Positions 7,754 through 16,800 of a DNA stretch of 51,454 nt are shown here, in pieces. A program made the translations under genes and the position numbers. This stretch comes from Delta-02 sp964513565 (GTDB lineage: Bacteria; Desulfobacterota; Syntrophorhabdia; Syntrophorhabdales; Syntrophorhabdaceae). Position 1 is the first letter of the stretch. The number at the start of each line of letters is the position of its first letter. The stretch covers positions 1 to 51,454 of the forward strand of contig CAZENE010000025.1 in the NCBI GenBank assembly GCA_964513565.1. Direction: 5' to 3'. The notes under the pieces were generated by a model. It was given only the letters and a program-made list of their open reading frames with translations, did not search any database and was not told where the DNA came from.

Positions 7754-7830
7754 ATTATGTTGACTTTATGGACGCATCATACGAGCGATCCAACCCAAAG
7801 TGGGCAGGCTTTTAGCCTTGAGGAGACCTG

Positions 7831-8418
7831 ATGAGATTCTCCATCCGCCGCTCCATCTACTTCGACGCTTTCGACAAATGGCTCTCGGGCCTCGCCGGTG
7901 TCCCGATCGAGCTCGCCCTACCCTACAAGCTCGACGACTTCCTGACGGGGATGGATCGGCTTGATGCCCTTGCCGCGTACATCCACGAAAAGGGCGTTGT
8001 CGTCAATACGGTTCATGCGACACAGGGTCGGCTGTGCGACGATCGCTTCATGTCGTGGGCCCTGCCCACAATGACATTCGCCGAGAAGATCGGCGCCCTG
8101 GTCGTTGTCTTCCACCCGGAGTCGGTCAGGAAACTCGATAAACCGAATCTGCAGGTAGTTGCCCTCAACAATCTCAAGGCACTGCAGAGGCTCACGTCTG
8201 TCACGGTGGCCGTCGAGACCTTCGGGAATGCCAAACGCATCATCACGCCTGAGGAAATGATCGAATTCCGTCTGCCGATGGTGCTCGATACGAGCCACCT
8301 CTTCCAGCAAAGGATCTTCACGGTGATCGAGCAATATAGTCGTGGCATCGTCGCGGTCCACCTGTCGGAGTTGCGCGGCGAAGGCAAGGAGAGCCTTCCT
8401 GTAGTAGCCCCCGTTTAA
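7831..8418 (+). pseudogene. Sugar phosphate isomerase/epimerase, truncated by IS
   Basis: This is the xylose-isomerase-like TIM barrel family (AP endonuclease family 2). Visible motifs are VNTVHATQGRL (strand 2), ALVVVFHPES (metal-ligand His), VTVAVETFG (Glu ligand), PMVLDTSHLF and GIVAVHLSE. The family usually has 250-280 residues; here the frame ends at 195. The last residues (about VVAPV) come from the left end of an IS3-family element that begins at about 8400, so the C-terminal barrel strands and final metal ligands are lost. GAGGAG lies before the ATG. The intact ancestor was probably a metal-dependent isomerase; its substrate is unknown. Confidence 0.7.
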
Positions 8419-8497
8419 ACCGGACACTCATACAACCAAAATAAGTTGTAGTAATAAACCCAGAGTTATTACTATAATCAGGCGAAAGGAGGAGTAT

Positions 8498-8875
8498 GTG
8501 GGTCCGGTCGAAGTGATAACATCAGTAGAGAGACGCCGCCACTGGTCAGCGGCACAGAAACAGGCAATGGTGCAAGAAGCGGAAGAACCCGGCAATACCG
8601 TGTCATCGGTAGCGAGAAAGTACGGTGTCCATCCCAACCAGCTCTTCAAGTGGAGAAAGCTCGTTAACCAGGGCGGCCTCGTCGCCGTAGGCAGGGAGGA
8701 ACCCGTCGTTCCCGCGTCGGAGGTGAAGTATTTAAAGTCCCAGATACGGGAATTGCAGAGGCTTCTCGGCAAGAAGACCATGGAAGTCGAGATCTTAAAG
8801 GACGCGATCGAGATAGCCCGTGAAAAAAAACTGATATCGCACGGGCCCTTTCCGAAAAAGGACGATATCCCGTGA
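8498..8875 (+). CDS. IS3-family transposase OrfA
   Basis: A 125-residue OrfA of the IS2 type. It has an N-terminal helix-turn-helix (RRRHWSAAQKQAMVQEAEEP, then VSSVARKYGVHPNQLFKWRK) and a C-terminal leucine-zipper-like coiled coil (KYLKSQIRELQRLLGKKTME, EILKDAIEIAREKK). OrfA binds the terminal repeats and regulates transposition. GTG at 8498 is used because AAAGGAGG lies about 7 bases upstream; the ATG two bases earlier is out of frame and stops quickly. The stop overlaps the OrfB start (ATGA). Confidence 0.75.
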   Translation: MGPVEVITSVERRRHWSAAQKQAMVQEAEEPGNTVSSVARKYGVHPNQLFKWRKLVNQGGLVAVGREEPVVPASEVKYLKSQIRELQRLLGKKTMEVEILKDAIEIAREKKLISHGPFPKKDDIP

Positions 8876-9212
8876 AGGCGATAGCGGATACGCTCGATAT
8901 ATCCCGCTCCAATCAGTATGAAAAGAAGAAGGGGCGGAAAAGGTACGGCACGAGAAAAGACGACGAGAACTATCTCCCCGTCGTTAAAGAGATCACAGAT
9001 GGCCGAGCCACGTACGGCTACCGGAGGGTTACCGCTGTCATGAACCGAATTCTTACGAGAAAAGGTGAGGAAAGGATCAACCATAAGCGCATTACATCAT
9101 CTTCTTCTCCAGAAACACACGGGGCGGCCCGCTCCCGCCCATACAGGCAACATCGTCACTCTTGCAAGCAATATGCGCTGGTGCTCGGACATCTTTGAGA
9201 TCCTCTGTTTTA
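8872..9212 (+). pseudogene. IS3-family transposase OrfB, frameshifted and truncated
   Basis: The start overlaps the OrfA stop (ATGA). Residues 1-72 read like an IS2-type OrfB N-terminus, including DGRATYGYRRVTAVMNRILT and INHKRI. After about base 9090 the reading continues in another frame with LLLQKHTGRPAPAHTGN and NMRWCSDIFEI, which includes the first Asp of the DDE triad. About eight codons are missing at the junction. The sequence ends after CFNG; the remaining two catalytic residues are absent, so no active transposase is made. Confidence 0.65.
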
Positions 9213-9407
9213 ACGGCTCCCAGCTTGTCATCAATCAGGTCAACGGCATATGGAAGGTAAAAAGCCCGGCGATCCTGCCGCCTTGTCATGAAGCCAAAGG
9301 TCTTCTTTCAGAATTTGACGATATAACCTCCAATGGGTTCCGCGGGACGAGAATACCATTGCTGATGAGCTGTCGAAAAAGGCTTTCCTGCAGTATCTAA
9401 CATTAAT

Positions 9408-9848
9408 ATGACGATAAAGGCCCTTTCCGCACCCTTGAATAACGCCTCCCTCATACTACCTCCTGAAGACCGTGCCGATGAACTGAAGCGCACCACCCTC
9501 TATTACCGGCAGTGCGGGCTTTCTGTTATTCCCGTCCGCGGCAGGCAGTACACGTTCTGCAATACAGACGAGGATAGAGCAAGAAATTCAAAGCGCCCTC
9601 TTGTTGAATGGATACCATACCAGAAGATATTCGCGACAGAAGAAAAGATCGAAGAATGGTCCGCGAGATGGCCTTTTGCCAACCTCGCCTGTGTGACGGG
9701 AAAGATCTCCGGAATCGTCGTTGTTGATTACGATTCGGAAGATGCCGTAAGAGTCGCCTCATCCCGCGGATTCCTCGACAATTATCGCTTGTTTTTATCT
9801 ATACATTTGTCGGTGCATGCTATCTGTAAAATATGGCTTGACGTTTGA
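9408..9848 (+). pseudogene. Truncated bifunctional DNA primase/polymerase (Prim-Pol) domain
   Basis: Residues 28-120 match the N-terminal prim-pol domain: YYRQCGLSVIPVRG, KRPLVEWIPYQK, WSARWPFANLACVTGKISGI and VVVDYDSED, the last being the catalytic acidic motif. The domain normally continues to a glycine- and histidine-rich motif and then a helicase, as in plasmid and phage replication proteins. Here the sequence departs from the family at about 9775 and ends in unrelated codons just before the kinase gene. It is a leftover of an integrated replicon. The ATG at 9408 has no clear ribosome binding site. Confidence 0.6.
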
Positions 9849-9883
9849 GGTGCGTACGACGTATTAAAGGATTGGATGTTGCG

Positions 9884-11023
9884 ATGATAAACAGGATCGA
9901 AGAAAAGGCCGAGGCCGACCTGCGGGAACGAGTCAAAGAGCTTACCTGCCTGTACAATATAGCTCAATTAGCTACCCAGACCGATTTAAGGATGAGCGAG
10001 ACGCTGGCAAAAATCGTTGAGGGGCTCCCCCATGCCTGGTTATATCCCGAGGCGGCCTGTGCGAGGATCTTCCTTGACAGGCATTCGTATTCTTCCCCCA
10101 ATTACCGTCGTGGCAGCCATCAGCAGCGCGCATTCATTATTATCGGCGGCAAGAGAAGGGGATATATCGAGGTCAGCTATCTCGATGAAAGGCCAGATCG
10201 AGACGAGGGGCCGTTTCTCAAAGAAGAAAGGCACCTGCTTGAAGCGGTGGCAAAAGAGGTCTCGATCATTATAATGCATAAAGAAGCAGAGCAGCTCAGG
10301 GAAAGAATACAGGAGCAACTCAGGCATGCCGACAGGCTTGCCACCGTAGGCCAGTTGGCAGCTGGCGTGGCTCATGAGCTCAACGAGCCACTGGGGCATA
10401 TACTCGGCTTTGCCCAGCTTGCGCAAAAATGTCCCGGCCTTCCCGAACAAGCGCAGATGGATATTGGAAAGGTGCTGAGCACATCGCTTTATGCCCGCGA
10501 GATTGTCAAGAAGCTCCTCATCTTCGCACGCCAGATCCCGCCTCAGAAGAACAAGGTTAACGTCAACCAGATTGTCGAGGAAGTGCTCAGTTTCCTGGAA
10601 TCCCAATGTTCCACAAATAATGTTGAGGTAGTTTGTGAGCTTTCACCGGATGTCCCCGAGGTAAATGCAGACCCATCGCAGTTGAAGCAGGTCTTTGTAA
10701 ACCTGATCGTCAATGCGCTTCAGGCGATGCCGAACGGGGGAGGTCTCGCGATATCCACCCTCAGGGACAATAGAAAGGTCCTTATTTCTGTTTCAGATAC
10801 CGGCACGGGTATGGACAGGGAAACCTTGAAGAACATATTCACGCCTTTCTTTACAACGAAGCCAGTCGGCTTGGGAACCGGTCTCGGGCTGCCGGTCGTC
10901 CACGGGATCATTGTCTCCCACCAGGGCGCGTTAAAGATAGAAAGCAAGGTGGGTAAAGGAACAACATTCACGGTAGAATTGCCCGCCACGAAAGGCAAGA
11001 CCGTTTTGAAAAGAGATGGTTAG
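9884..11023 (+). CDS. Soluble sensor histidine kinase (NtrB-type) with GAF-like sensor
   Basis: A 379-residue cytoplasmic kinase with no membrane segment. Residues 1-130 form a GAF-like sensor (VKELTCLYNIAQLA, then FIIIGGKRRGYIEVSY). A short linker coil leads to the H-box AAGVAHELNEPLG with the phosphoacceptor at about H164. The ATPase domain carries N-box NLIVNALQAMPNGGG, G1 DTGTGMD, the F-box FTPFFTTK and G2 GTGLGL. ATG at 9884 is preferred; the frame opens at a TTG at 9845, but the extra residues are unlike the family. It is two bases from the sigma-54 response regulator, its evident partner. The ligand sensed is unknown. Confidence 0.8.
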   Translation: MINRIEEKAEADLRERVKELTCLYNIAQLATQTDLRMSETLAKIVEGLPHAWLYPEAACARIFLDRHSYSSPNYRRGSHQQRAFIIIGGKRRGYIEVSYLDERPDRDEGPFLKEERHLLEAVAKEVSIIIMHKEAEQLRERIQEQLRHADRLATVGQLAAGVAHELNEPLGHILGFAQLAQKCPGLPEQAQMDIGKVLSTSLYAREIVKKLLIFARQIPPQKNKVNVNQIVEEVLSFLESQCSTNNVEVVCELSPDVPEVNADPSQLKQVFVNLIVNALQAMPNGGGLAISTLRDNRKVLISVSDTGTGMDRETLKNIFTPFFTTKPVGLGTGLGLPVVHGIIVSHQGALKIESKVGKGTTFTVELPATKGKTVLKRDG

Positions 11024-11025
11024 AA

Positions 11026-12381
11026 ATGGCAGACTCCGGAAACAAGGCGCGCATATTAACGGTTGACGATGTACCTGCAACGCTGGAGTTGCTCGAGCGT
11101 AATCTCACGGCTGCGGGGTATATTGTTTTCGCTGCATCCAATGTCTCGGAAGCGATCAAGGTACTCGATAACATCCAGGTCGATCTGGTCATTACGGACC
11201 TCAAAATGCCGGGTCTCAGCGGCGTCCACCTTGTGCGACATATTCGCGAAAACTTCGGTGATATGGAGGTGATGATCATCACGGGTTATCCGAGCGTGCG
11301 AGGCGCGGTAGAAGCCATAAAGACGGGCGCTGAAGAATATCTGGTGAAACCATTTACTGACGAAGAACTGCTCACCGCTGTGGATAAGATCATCGGAAAG
11401 CTCCGGATGCGCAGAACAGTGACCACACGTCCAAAACGAACTATGCCTGCTTCTTTTGGTCTTATCGGGGAGTCGGACGTTATGATCAAAGTCGGACAAT
11501 TTATCAAAAAGGCTGCCTCGACCTCGGCGACCGTGCTTATCTCCGGCGAGAGCGGAACAGGCAAAGAACTGGTCGCCCGGGCCATCCATTACAGCAGCAA
11601 AAGGGCTTCCGCGCCCTTCGTTCCCGTCAACTGCGGTGCTATCCCCGAGGAATTGATGGAAAGCGAGCTATTCGGACATTTAAAGGGGGCTTTTACCGGC
11701 GCGAGCGAGACACGGGCTGGTTTTTTCCAGACTGCCGATGGAGGGACAATCTTTCTCGACGAGATAAGCGAAACAAGCCTGGCAATGCAGGTGAAACTGT
11801 TACGCGTTCTTCAGGACAAACAGGTATGTATGGTCGGTTCGAACCGTACACGAAAGGTTAATGTGAGAATCCTGGCATCGACGAATAAAGATATCCCAGC
11901 GCTCGTCAGGAAGGGGTTTTTCCGCGAAGATCTTTTTTATCGTATCCATGTGATTGCGATCGAACTTCCACCTCTTCGCGACAGAGGCAATGATATCCTG
12001 CTTCTCACCAATTATTTTATGAAGAAATTTGCAGACGAATTGGGACGTTCAACGCCTCGTTTCTCAGACCGGGCATTAAAGACCCTTCGAAATTACCATT
12101 GGCCCGGCAATGTCAGGGAACTGGAGAATCTTATTCAGCGGCTCGTTGTTATGACGGACGAGGAGTGCATAGATGTCCCAGATCTTCCCGAACTCATGAG
12201 ATTTTCAATTCCCTGGCAGGCGGCATACAACCGTACTCTTGCCGAAGTGGAGGCCGAGTACATCGGCAATGTACTCGGCACCGTGGATGATAACAAGACA
12301 AAGGCGGCCCAGATTCTTGGAATAGACAGGAAAACGCTGCGCGAAAAACTTCAAAAACAAAAAACTCCGCCCTCCAAATGA
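11026..12381 (+). CDS. Sigma-54-dependent response regulator (NtrC family)
   Basis: A 451-residue activator. Its receiver has the acidic pair VDD and phosphoacceptor D58 (LVITDLKMPG), with K108 in LVKPF. The AAA+ domain has Walker A GESGTGKE (about 174-181), the sigma-54-contacting GAFTGA loop (221-226), Walker B GGTIFLDEI and WPGNVRELENL. The C-terminus ends in a Fis-type helix-turn-helix (NKTKAAQILGIDRKTLREKL). It activates RNA polymerase containing sigma-54 from upstream sites. A candidate -24/-12 promoter and a pair of direct repeats follow directly before the redox operon, so that operon is the likely target. Confidence 0.9.
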   Translation: MADSGNKARILTVDDVPATLELLERNLTAAGYIVFAASNVSEAIKVLDNIQVDLVITDLKMPGLSGVHLVRHIRENFGDMEVMIITGYPSVRGAVEAIKTGAEEYLVKPFTDEELLTAVDKIIGKLRMRRTVTTRPKRTMPASFGLIGESDVMIKVGQFIKKAASTSATVLISGESGTGKELVARAIHYSSKRASAPFVPVNCGAIPEELMESELFGHLKGAFTGASETRAGFFQTADGGTIFLDEISETSLAMQVKLLRVLQDKQVCMVGSNRTRKVNVRILASTNKDIPALVRKGFFREDLFYRIHVIAIELPPLRDRGNDILLLTNYFMKKFADELGRSTPRFSDRALKTLRNYHWPGNVRELENLIQRLVVMTDEECIDVPDLPELMRFSIPWQAAYNRTLAEVEAEYIGNVLGTVDDNKTKAAQILGIDRKTLREKLQKQKTPPSK

Positions 12382-12454
12382 TTATCAGGATGTAAAACGG
12401 GGTATTTCTCTCCACTGGTTCAAAATGTACCGGTAGGAACAATAAATCTCCCTT

Positions 12455-12491
12455 ATATATTTCTTCATAATCATTGTCATATATTTCTTCA
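12455..12491. repeat. Two direct repeats ATATATTTCTTCA, candidate activator sites
   Basis: Exact 13-base copies at 12455-12467 and 12479-12491, 24 bp apart, lie about 65-100 bp upstream of the candidate sigma-54 promoter. This is the usual place for enhancer sites, so they may bind the regulator encoded just upstream. The AT-rich sequence makes chance similarity possible. Confidence 0.35.
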
Positions 12492-12553
12492 AACATATTG
12501 ATTTCATTACAGTTAATGGACAATAACCAGAATGCAGCGTCATCAGGATTCCG

Positions 12554-12569
12554 CGGCAGCGCAATTGCA
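12554..12569 (+). promoter_or_regulatory. Candidate sigma-54 promoter of the NuoE/NuoF-GltD operon
   Basis: CGGCAGC-GCAA-TTGCA keeps the GG (12555-12556) and GC (12567-12568) with exactly ten bases between, and the -12 TTGCA is perfect. The -24 half departs from TGGCACG at three positions. A sigma-54 activator gene ends 170 bp upstream, and the next start codon is 43 bp downstream. Confidence 0.5.
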
Positions 12570-12611
12570 ACTCAATCCCGTGACCATCGAAAACGTCAAG
12601 GGCGGTGCGTA

Positions 12612-12941
12612 ATGAAAAACGTGGCGCGGGCAAAGAAAAAGAAAAAAAAGGAATCTGTCGTTTCGGAGGGAATCGTGGACAAGAACCTCTGCTATTACTG
12701 TGAAAATCTTGCGATATGTTCATTCGTCAAGAGTTCAAAAAAGCCAGTTCTCAATTGCGAGGAGTACTCAGACGGCGTTGCCCCCGAAACCCCGGAGCCC
12801 GTGTATATCGTTCAGGAGACTCCGGATGACAATGATGAATTGGCAACTCATATTGGCCTATGCGCGACATGCGAGAACTACAGGCATTGCATATTAAGAA
12901 GGCAGGAGGGTGGCGTTTGGCGCTGCAACGAATACCGATGA
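12612..12941 (+). CDS. Small Cys-rich protein with two C-x2-C motifs
   Basis: Starting at ATG 12612, this gives 109 residues. A lysine-rich N-terminus is followed by two similar units: CYYCENLAICSF...NCEEY and CATCENYRHCIL...RCNEY, each with four cysteines in the pattern C-x2-C-x5/6-C-x(12-14)-C. They could bind zinc or a small Fe-S centre. The upstream open frame to 12474 looks non-coding and contains the promoter. It is the first gene of the redox operon and ends about 46 bases before the NuoE-like start. Its role in the complex is unknown; an assembly or electron-transfer function is a guess. Confidence 0.6.
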   Translation: MKNVARAKKKKKKESVVSEGIVDKNLCYYCENLAICSFVKSSKKPVLNCEEYSDGVAPETPEPVYIVQETPDDNDELATHIGLCATCENYRHCILRRQEGGVWRCNEYR

Positions 12942-12987
12942 TCCGCAGGGAGCGACAATCTACCGGATCAACAGGAGAGAACCCAAA

Positions 12988-13839
12988 ATGGATACCAACA
13001 GGATACTTGAGATCATAAAAAACCACACCGGAAAAGCAGCACTGATCTCTGCCCTTGAAGAGATCCAGGCAAAATATACGTATCTGCCTGAAGAGGCCTT
13101 AAGGCTTGTCTCAAAGGAGACCGGCCTCTCACTCACGGACATCTACGGCGTTGCAACCTTTTATAAGGCCTTCAGCTTAAAACCTCGCGGAAAACACTGC
13201 GTATCTGCGTGCTCGGGGACGGCGTGTCACGTCCGAGGCGCCGAGCGGGTTGTCGAGGAATTCAAAAAGCAGCTTGCTTTACAACCCGGCGACACAACCC
13301 CGGACAATGAGATAACCTTTGAAACAGTCAATTGCCTCGGTGCGTGCGCGCTCGGCCCGATCGTTGTTTCTGACGGGCACTACTTTGCGAACGTGTCGAC
13401 TCAAGAGGTGACAGGCATAATCGAAGGCACGAAAGCCGGGACCTATGGTTCTAACAACGGACTTGAAGGACATGACTTTTCCTTCACGGCATCCTGTCCT
13501 CACTGCGGCCACAGCCTGATGGATGCCGAAAATCAATATGACGGTCATCCGTCCATCAATGTCAATGCCATGCTGAGCGACGGCACCACATGGATGAAGC
13601 TGTCCTCGGTTTATGGAAATTTCGTTAAATACTTCCGGCAGGATGTCCCGGAAGGAATACTCATTACCGTCCTTTGCCCGCACTGCGGTTCATCGCTGGA
13701 GAGCAGCAATACCTGCATGGAATGCAATGCCCCGATGACGATGTTCCAGATAAACGGTAACGGGAGCATGGTCGAGATCTGTACTCGGGCAGGCTGCAAC
13801 GGACACCTATTAACTCTCAACGGAGCGATATCTCGATGA
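12988..13839 (+). CDS. NuoE-like [2Fe-2S] thioredoxin-fold subunit with C-terminal zinc ribbons
   Basis: The ATG at 12988 follows AGGAGA, and residues 1-155 are a NuoE/HndA-type subunit: a helical N-terminus (EEIQAKYTYLPEEALRLV, IYGVATFYKAFSLKPRG), then the cluster ligands C-x4-C in SACSGTACHVRG and C-x3-C in NCLGACALGP. It would bind one [2Fe-2S] cluster and pass electrons to the flavin subunit. Unusually, the last 120 residues carry extra cysteine pairs (SCPHCGHSL, LCPHCGSSL, CMECNAP), giving 283 residues instead of about 160. The stop overlaps the next start (ATGA), so expression is coupled. Confidence 0.85.
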   Translation: MDTNRILEIIKNHTGKAALISALEEIQAKYTYLPEEALRLVSKETGLSLTDIYGVATFYKAFSLKPRGKHCVSACSGTACHVRGAERVVEEFKKQLALQPGDTTPDNEITFETVNCLGACALGPIVVSDGHYFANVSTQEVTGIIEGTKAGTYGSNNGLEGHDFSFTASCPHCGHSLMDAENQYDGHPSINVNAMLSDGTTWMKLSSVYGNFVKYFRQDVPEGILITVLCPHCGSSLESSNTCMECNAPMTMFQINGNGSMVEICTRAGCNGHLLTLNGAISR

Positions 13840-16800
13840 ACATTCACGTTAACAAATTCAGTTCAGTAGATGAACTTCTTGCTGAACAGAAGGAACTTGC
13901 TGTGCTCTACGATCCCGGGATACCCACGATCATTATCCCCGCCGGAACCTGTTGTCAGGCAAGCGGGGCAAACGCCCTGATACGGGTGGCCAAACGTGAA
14001 CTACTGCAGAAAAATCTGGTAAACAAAATTCGTCTTCGTATCACAGGATGCCACGGATTCTGCGCAATGGAACCGTCGGTCCTGGTTGAACCTCGCCGGA
14101 CGTTCTATCCTAGGGTGAACCCGGAACAGATGGAGAGGATAGTCGATGCCGTGAGCCGAGGGGAAGTTATCGAGGAATTGCTATTCGTTGACCCTGTAAC
14201 GGGCGAAGCGATCGAGATACAGGATGATATACCATTTTTCAAGAAACAGGTACGAAACGTCCTCGGCCACAACGAAAAGTTAGACCCCATCCGTATCCGC
14301 GACTATATCAGAAACGACGGCTACCTGGCCTTCGCGCAGATAATGTCCCGGCAGGAGCCACAATATATTCTCGATGAGGTGAAAGCCTCGGGATTGCGGG
14401 GCCGTGGCGGTGCGGGGTTTTCCACCGGGCAGAAGTGGGAATTCTTCGCCCGGCAGAGGAACGGCAGCGCAAAGTACCTTATCTGCAATGCAGACGAGGG
14501 CGATCCCGGGGCCTATATGGACAGGAGCCTTCTGGAGGGCAACCCGCACAGCATCATCGAGGGCATGTTGATCGGCGCCTACGCTACGGGGGCCACAGAG
14601 GGGATAGTGTACGTGAGAACGGAATATCCCCTGGCGATCAAACACCTGAACACCGCCCTCAAACAGGCGCGGGATGCAGGTCTTCTCGGCGAGAACATCA
14701 TGGGGACTGGATTTTTCTTCGACATAGAGATCATCAAAGGCGCCGGAGCGTTTGTCTGCGGTGAAGAGACCGCACTGATCAGGTCTATCGAAGGCCGGAT
14801 GGGAGAACCGCGGCAGAGACCGCCTTTTCCGATCGTGAAAGGCCTTTATGGAAAACCGACCATGATAAACAACGTTGAGACATGGGCCAATATCCCGGCG
14901 ATAATGAGTATGGGAGGAAGTTCCTTTGCCCGGATTGGAACGCCGGGAAGCTCGGGGACAAAGATCTTCAGCCTGGTTGGAAAGATCAGGAACACAGGGC
15001 TTGTCGAAGTACCGATGGGTATAACGATAAAGGAGGTCGTCCAGAATATCGGAGGAGGCTCGCCGGGAAAAGGACAGATCAAGGCGATACAGACCGGTGG
15101 CCCGTCGGGAGGCTGTATCCCGGCGTCAGACTTCGATCTTGCCATTGATTATGATAACCTGAAAAATGCAGGCTCGATAATGGGTTCAGGTGGCATGATC
15201 GTGATGGACAACGACACGTGTATGGTCGATGTGGCCAGGTATTTTATGGGCTTTTTGAAGGACGAATCCTGTGGCAAGTGTTTCACCTGCAGGAAAGGGA
15301 CGCAGCGGATGTACGAACTCCTTGAGGACATAGCGGTTGGAAGAGGTACGCCCGAACACCTTGACCTTCTTGAGGAGTTGGCCCTGGCAGTCAAGGACAC
15401 TACGATGTGCGGACTTGGCCAATCAGCCCCTAATCCGGTCTTGAGTACGCTTCGGTATTTTCGGGAAGAATATGAACGGCATATCTACGACAGGCGATGC
15501 GATGCCTTTGCCTGCAAGCAGCTGGTGGGGGCCCCATGCCAGGCCGCCTGTCCCGTGGATACGGAACCTTGGCGATATGTCGCACTTATAGAAAAAGGAA
15601 ATTACGAAGAGGCGTACCGGGTAGTACGGAGCGTGAACCCTTTTCCCAGGGTGAGCGCCCGGGTATGCGACCGAAAATGTGAAAGCCGGTGCAGGCTCGG
15701 TTCAAGCGGCGCTGAGGCCTTGTCCATACGGGCGCTGAAGCGCTTTGTTACCGACCGCGTTGATCCCTCCGTGTACCGGCCTGAAATGAGCGATCTCAAA
15801 GAAGATAAGATCGCTGTTATCGGCAGCGGTCCTGCCGGACTCACTGCGGCCCATTATCTTTCGCTTCTCGGGTACAGGGTAACCATATTTGAGGCTGAAG
15901 ACCGGCCCGGAGGCATGCTGACCTGCGCGTTGCCCGCTTACAGGCTGCCCCCGGATATTGTCACGGAAGAGATCAGGGATCTCACAAACGAAAATATGAA
16001 TTTCCGGTTCGGCCATGTTCTGGGATCGAATATGACGTTAAAGGAACTCTCCGACCAGAGGTTCAAGGCAGTGTTCATTGCCATCGGGGCCCACGAAAGC
16101 TGGTCTCTTAACCTCGAAAACGAGAATATTGACGGAATCTATAAATCCATTGATTTTCTCAAAAGATTCAACATGGAAGGTGTGGAATGTGCCCGGGGCC
16201 GCGTCGGAGTGATCGGCGGAGGAAACTCGGCCGTGGACGCCGCGCGCGTTGCACTCAGGCAGAAGAATGTCGACAGCGTATCCCTTTTTTACCGGCGCAC
16301 ACGGGACGAGATGCCGGCCTATGAGGAAGAGATCGAAGCCGCTCTTGAAGAGGGCGTCCGGATAGAGACCCTTATCTCGCCAGTGAAGATAAAAGTCCGC
16401 CAGGAGGAGATAAACACAGCAATCAAAGAAGGTGTCGAACTGGAGACCCTCGTATCCCCGGTCAGGATCCATTCGAAAGACGGTTGCCTTGTCAGCATCG
16501 AGTGCGTAAGGAACAGACTGGGGGACGCTGATGCGACGGGTAGGCTAAGGCCGGTAGAGATCCCGGGGAGTGAATTCAGCGTCGGGCTGGACACGCTCAT
16601 CGTCGCAATTGGCGAGAGGCCAAGGACTGGAACATTTGCCTCGATGGGGCTTGAGGTGGACGGGAACGGTAGGGTAAAGGTCGATGCAAGGACACTTGCA
16701 ACCAATATTGAAGGCGTTTTTGCCGGTGGTGATCTGGTGACAGGGCCTAATACGGTAATCGATGCAATATCTGCCGGCAAGAAAGCCGCACGGAGCATAG

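Larger units (their letters stand above)
8400..9215 (+). mobile_element. IS3-family (IS2-like) insertion sequence remnant
   Basis: The left end begins near 8400 with TGTAGTAGCCCCCGTTTAAA, which resembles IS2-group terminal repeats (TAG...CCCCC). It interrupts the upstream isomerase gene. OrfA is intact, but OrfB is frameshifted, has an internal deletion and is cut off just after the first catalytic Asp (WCSD) at about 9210. No matching right inverted repeat was seen downstream. The element is dead. The stretch 9216-9407 after it is unassigned. Confidence 0.7.

Noticed and set aside
9092..9496. Minus-strand frames opposite the IS remnant and primase fragment
   Set aside because: They overlap recognisable plus-strand OrfB and Prim-Pol sequence and show no domain pattern; the 9216-9407 stretch remains unassigned.
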